Part shown: piece after piece, positions 5,430-6,140 of the stretch
How positions within the stretch are numbered: position 1 is the stretch's first letter
How the letters are laid out: each line of letters starts with the position of its first letter
Source of the DNA: Mageeibacillus sp. UBA5770
GTDB lineage: Bacteria > Bacillota_A > Clostridia > Saccharofermentanales > Saccharofermentanaceae
Assembly (NCBI GenBank): GCA_002418705.1
Contig: DIEQ01000135.1
Location: forward strand, 78,098-84,237
DNA: 6,140 nt
Direction: 5' to 3'
Position numbers and translations under genes: made by a program
Notes under the pieces: model-generated
Told to the model about the DNA's origin: nothing
The model's database searches: none
What the model saw: only the letters and a program-made list of their open reading frames with translations

Positions 5430-6140
5430 CTACCTTCTATCGCAATGCAGACATCTCATTGCCTCAGCCATAGCATTCAATTTGTGGTATCCAACAATTA
5501 CCTCTTCAAAATTATCCTTCCGCTTATCCGGAGGAAGCATTTCAAGAGGAAAGCGTCTGAGGGAGACAACTTCGTCCTCATCATATATCCGGGGGATTTC
5601 AATCTCTTTTCCCTTATTTAGATTGCCTTTTCCGCCAAGGTACTTGTCGATTGAGATGGCTGCCCTCTTCCCGTCTGCGATAGCCTGGATCACCGTATCA
5701 GGTCCCCTTGCGACATCTCCTCCTGCAAAAACGCCCTCCATTGTAGTCATAAGGGTATTGTCGTCGATAATAAATGTGCCCCAGGGTGTGATTCCGATTT
5801 CCTCTTTTCGGATGAAAGGTAGATCAGAGTACTGACTGACAGCAGGAATAACCGTATCGGCGTCAAGGAAGAATTCTGATCCTTCAACCGGTACGGATTT
5901 ACGTCGGCCAGACTTGTCGAATTCCCCGAGCTCCATCCTGATGCATTCGATTTTTGTTACAGATCCGTCAGCCCCTTCAATAAATTGAACAGGGGCCGCA
6001 AGCTCGATGATCTCTACGCCTTCCTCTATGGCCTCGAGCACTTCATTCTCATAGGCCGGCATGGCATCAATTGTACGCCTGTACAGTATGATTACTTTTT
6101 TGGCTCCAAGCCGCAGTGCAGTCCGGGAAGAATAAATGGA
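5430..6140 (-). CDS. GltD-like FAD/NAD(P) oxidoreductase, C-terminal part, cut by the right window edge
   Basis: The visible 236 codons are the C-terminal half of a two-dinucleotide-fold flavoprotein of the glutamate-synthase small-subunit (GltD/NfnB) type. Seen: RTALRLGAKKVIILYRRT, whose YRRT follows the second strand of the NAD(P) fold and in GltD relatives suits the NADPH phosphate; MPAYENEV; the return to the FAD fold; and GVFAGGDVARGPDTVIQAI, the FAD pyrophosphate contact. A tail with EAMRCLHCDRR ends in a CxxC pair. In related clostridial clusters this module is sometimes fused behind a NuoF-like NADH-binding domain, so the full protein may be long; that cannot be checked here. Its TAG stop is followed after nine bases by the hydrogenase ATG, so it most likely feeds or receives electrons from that enzyme. 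At the very edge, the Asp of the usual GGGNxAxD motif appears to be Tyr (SIYSSRTA). Nucleotide preference is inferred. Confidence 0.88.
   Translation of the reverse strand, partial: SIYSSRTALRLGAKKVIILYRRTIDAMPAYENEVLEAIEEGVEIIELAAPVQFIEGADGSVTKIECIRMELGEFDKSGRRKSVPVEGSEFFLDADTVIPAVSQYSDLPFIRKEEIGITPWGTFIIDDNTLMTTMEGVFAGGDVARGPDTVIQAIADGKRAAISIDKYLGGKGNLNKGKEIEIPRIYDEDEVVSLRRFPLEMLPPDKRKDNFEEVIVGYHKLNAMAEAMRCLHCDRR

Noticed and set aside
5332..5835. 167-residue plus-strand open frame across the hydrogenase/flavoprotein junction
   Set aside because: It is antisense to two conserved genes and reads as low-information Ser/Ile-rich sequence; it is a shadow of the real frames.
1..6140. CRISPR array, tRNA, rRNA, insertion sequence or attachment site
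   Set aside because: No regularly spaced long repeats, no cloverleaf-like conserved blocks, no transposase motifs and no terminal inverted repeats were found on reading both strands.

Overview
The window looks like a chromosomal segment of an anaerobic, fermentative, carbohydrate-using member of the Clostridia (Firmicutes). The grounds are a multi-cluster [FeFe] hydrogenase, purine-rich Shine-Dalgarno sites (AGGAGG, GGGAG), and protein sequences typical of clostridial families (a NimA-like flavoprotein, an SGNH hydrolase and a LysR regulator beginning MELLQLKYF). This is inferred from family resemblance; no marker gene fixes the taxon. No RNA genes, CRISPR array, insertion sequence or phage genes were seen.

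Layout from left to right. (1) 1-965, minus strand: the first 321 codons of a family 3 glycoside hydrolase (beta-glucosidase type), running off the left edge. (2) 966-1151: its promoter region, with 21-bp-spaced direct repeats and a palindrome that resemble an activator-controlled promoter. (3) 1152-2729, minus strand: a probable three-gene operon, read from right to left. It encodes a small three-helix membrane protein resembling the PQ-loop/SemiSWEET type, an SGNH/GDSL hydrolase overlapping it by 14 bases, and a NimA-like pyridoxamine-phosphate-oxidase-fold flavoprotein. (4) 2739-2859: a divergent promoter region. (5) 2860-3627, plus strand: a decayed LysR-family regulator. It has lost most of its DNA-binding helix-turn-helix and carries a second one-base frameshift in an A run. 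(6) 3621-5420, minus strand: a complete catalytic subunit of an HndD-type [FeFe] hydrogenase. (7) 5430-6140, minus strand: the C-terminal 236 codons of a GltD-like FAD/NAD(P) oxidoreductase, running off the right edge.

The flavoprotein and hydrogenase abut and probably form one redox unit that couples a pyridine nucleotide (and perhaps ferredoxin) to H2. Its 5' part, and perhaps further subunits, lie outside the window. The LysR remnant would have sat divergent to the three-gene operon and convergent with the hydrogenase, overlapping its end by 7 bases, so losing it may have released a neighbour from control. I found no convincing undescribed system. The most interesting points are the hydrogenase-GltD-like pairing with its Cys-to-Ser change at the H-cluster, the two-lesion regulator, and the SemiSWEET-like/SGNH gene pair.
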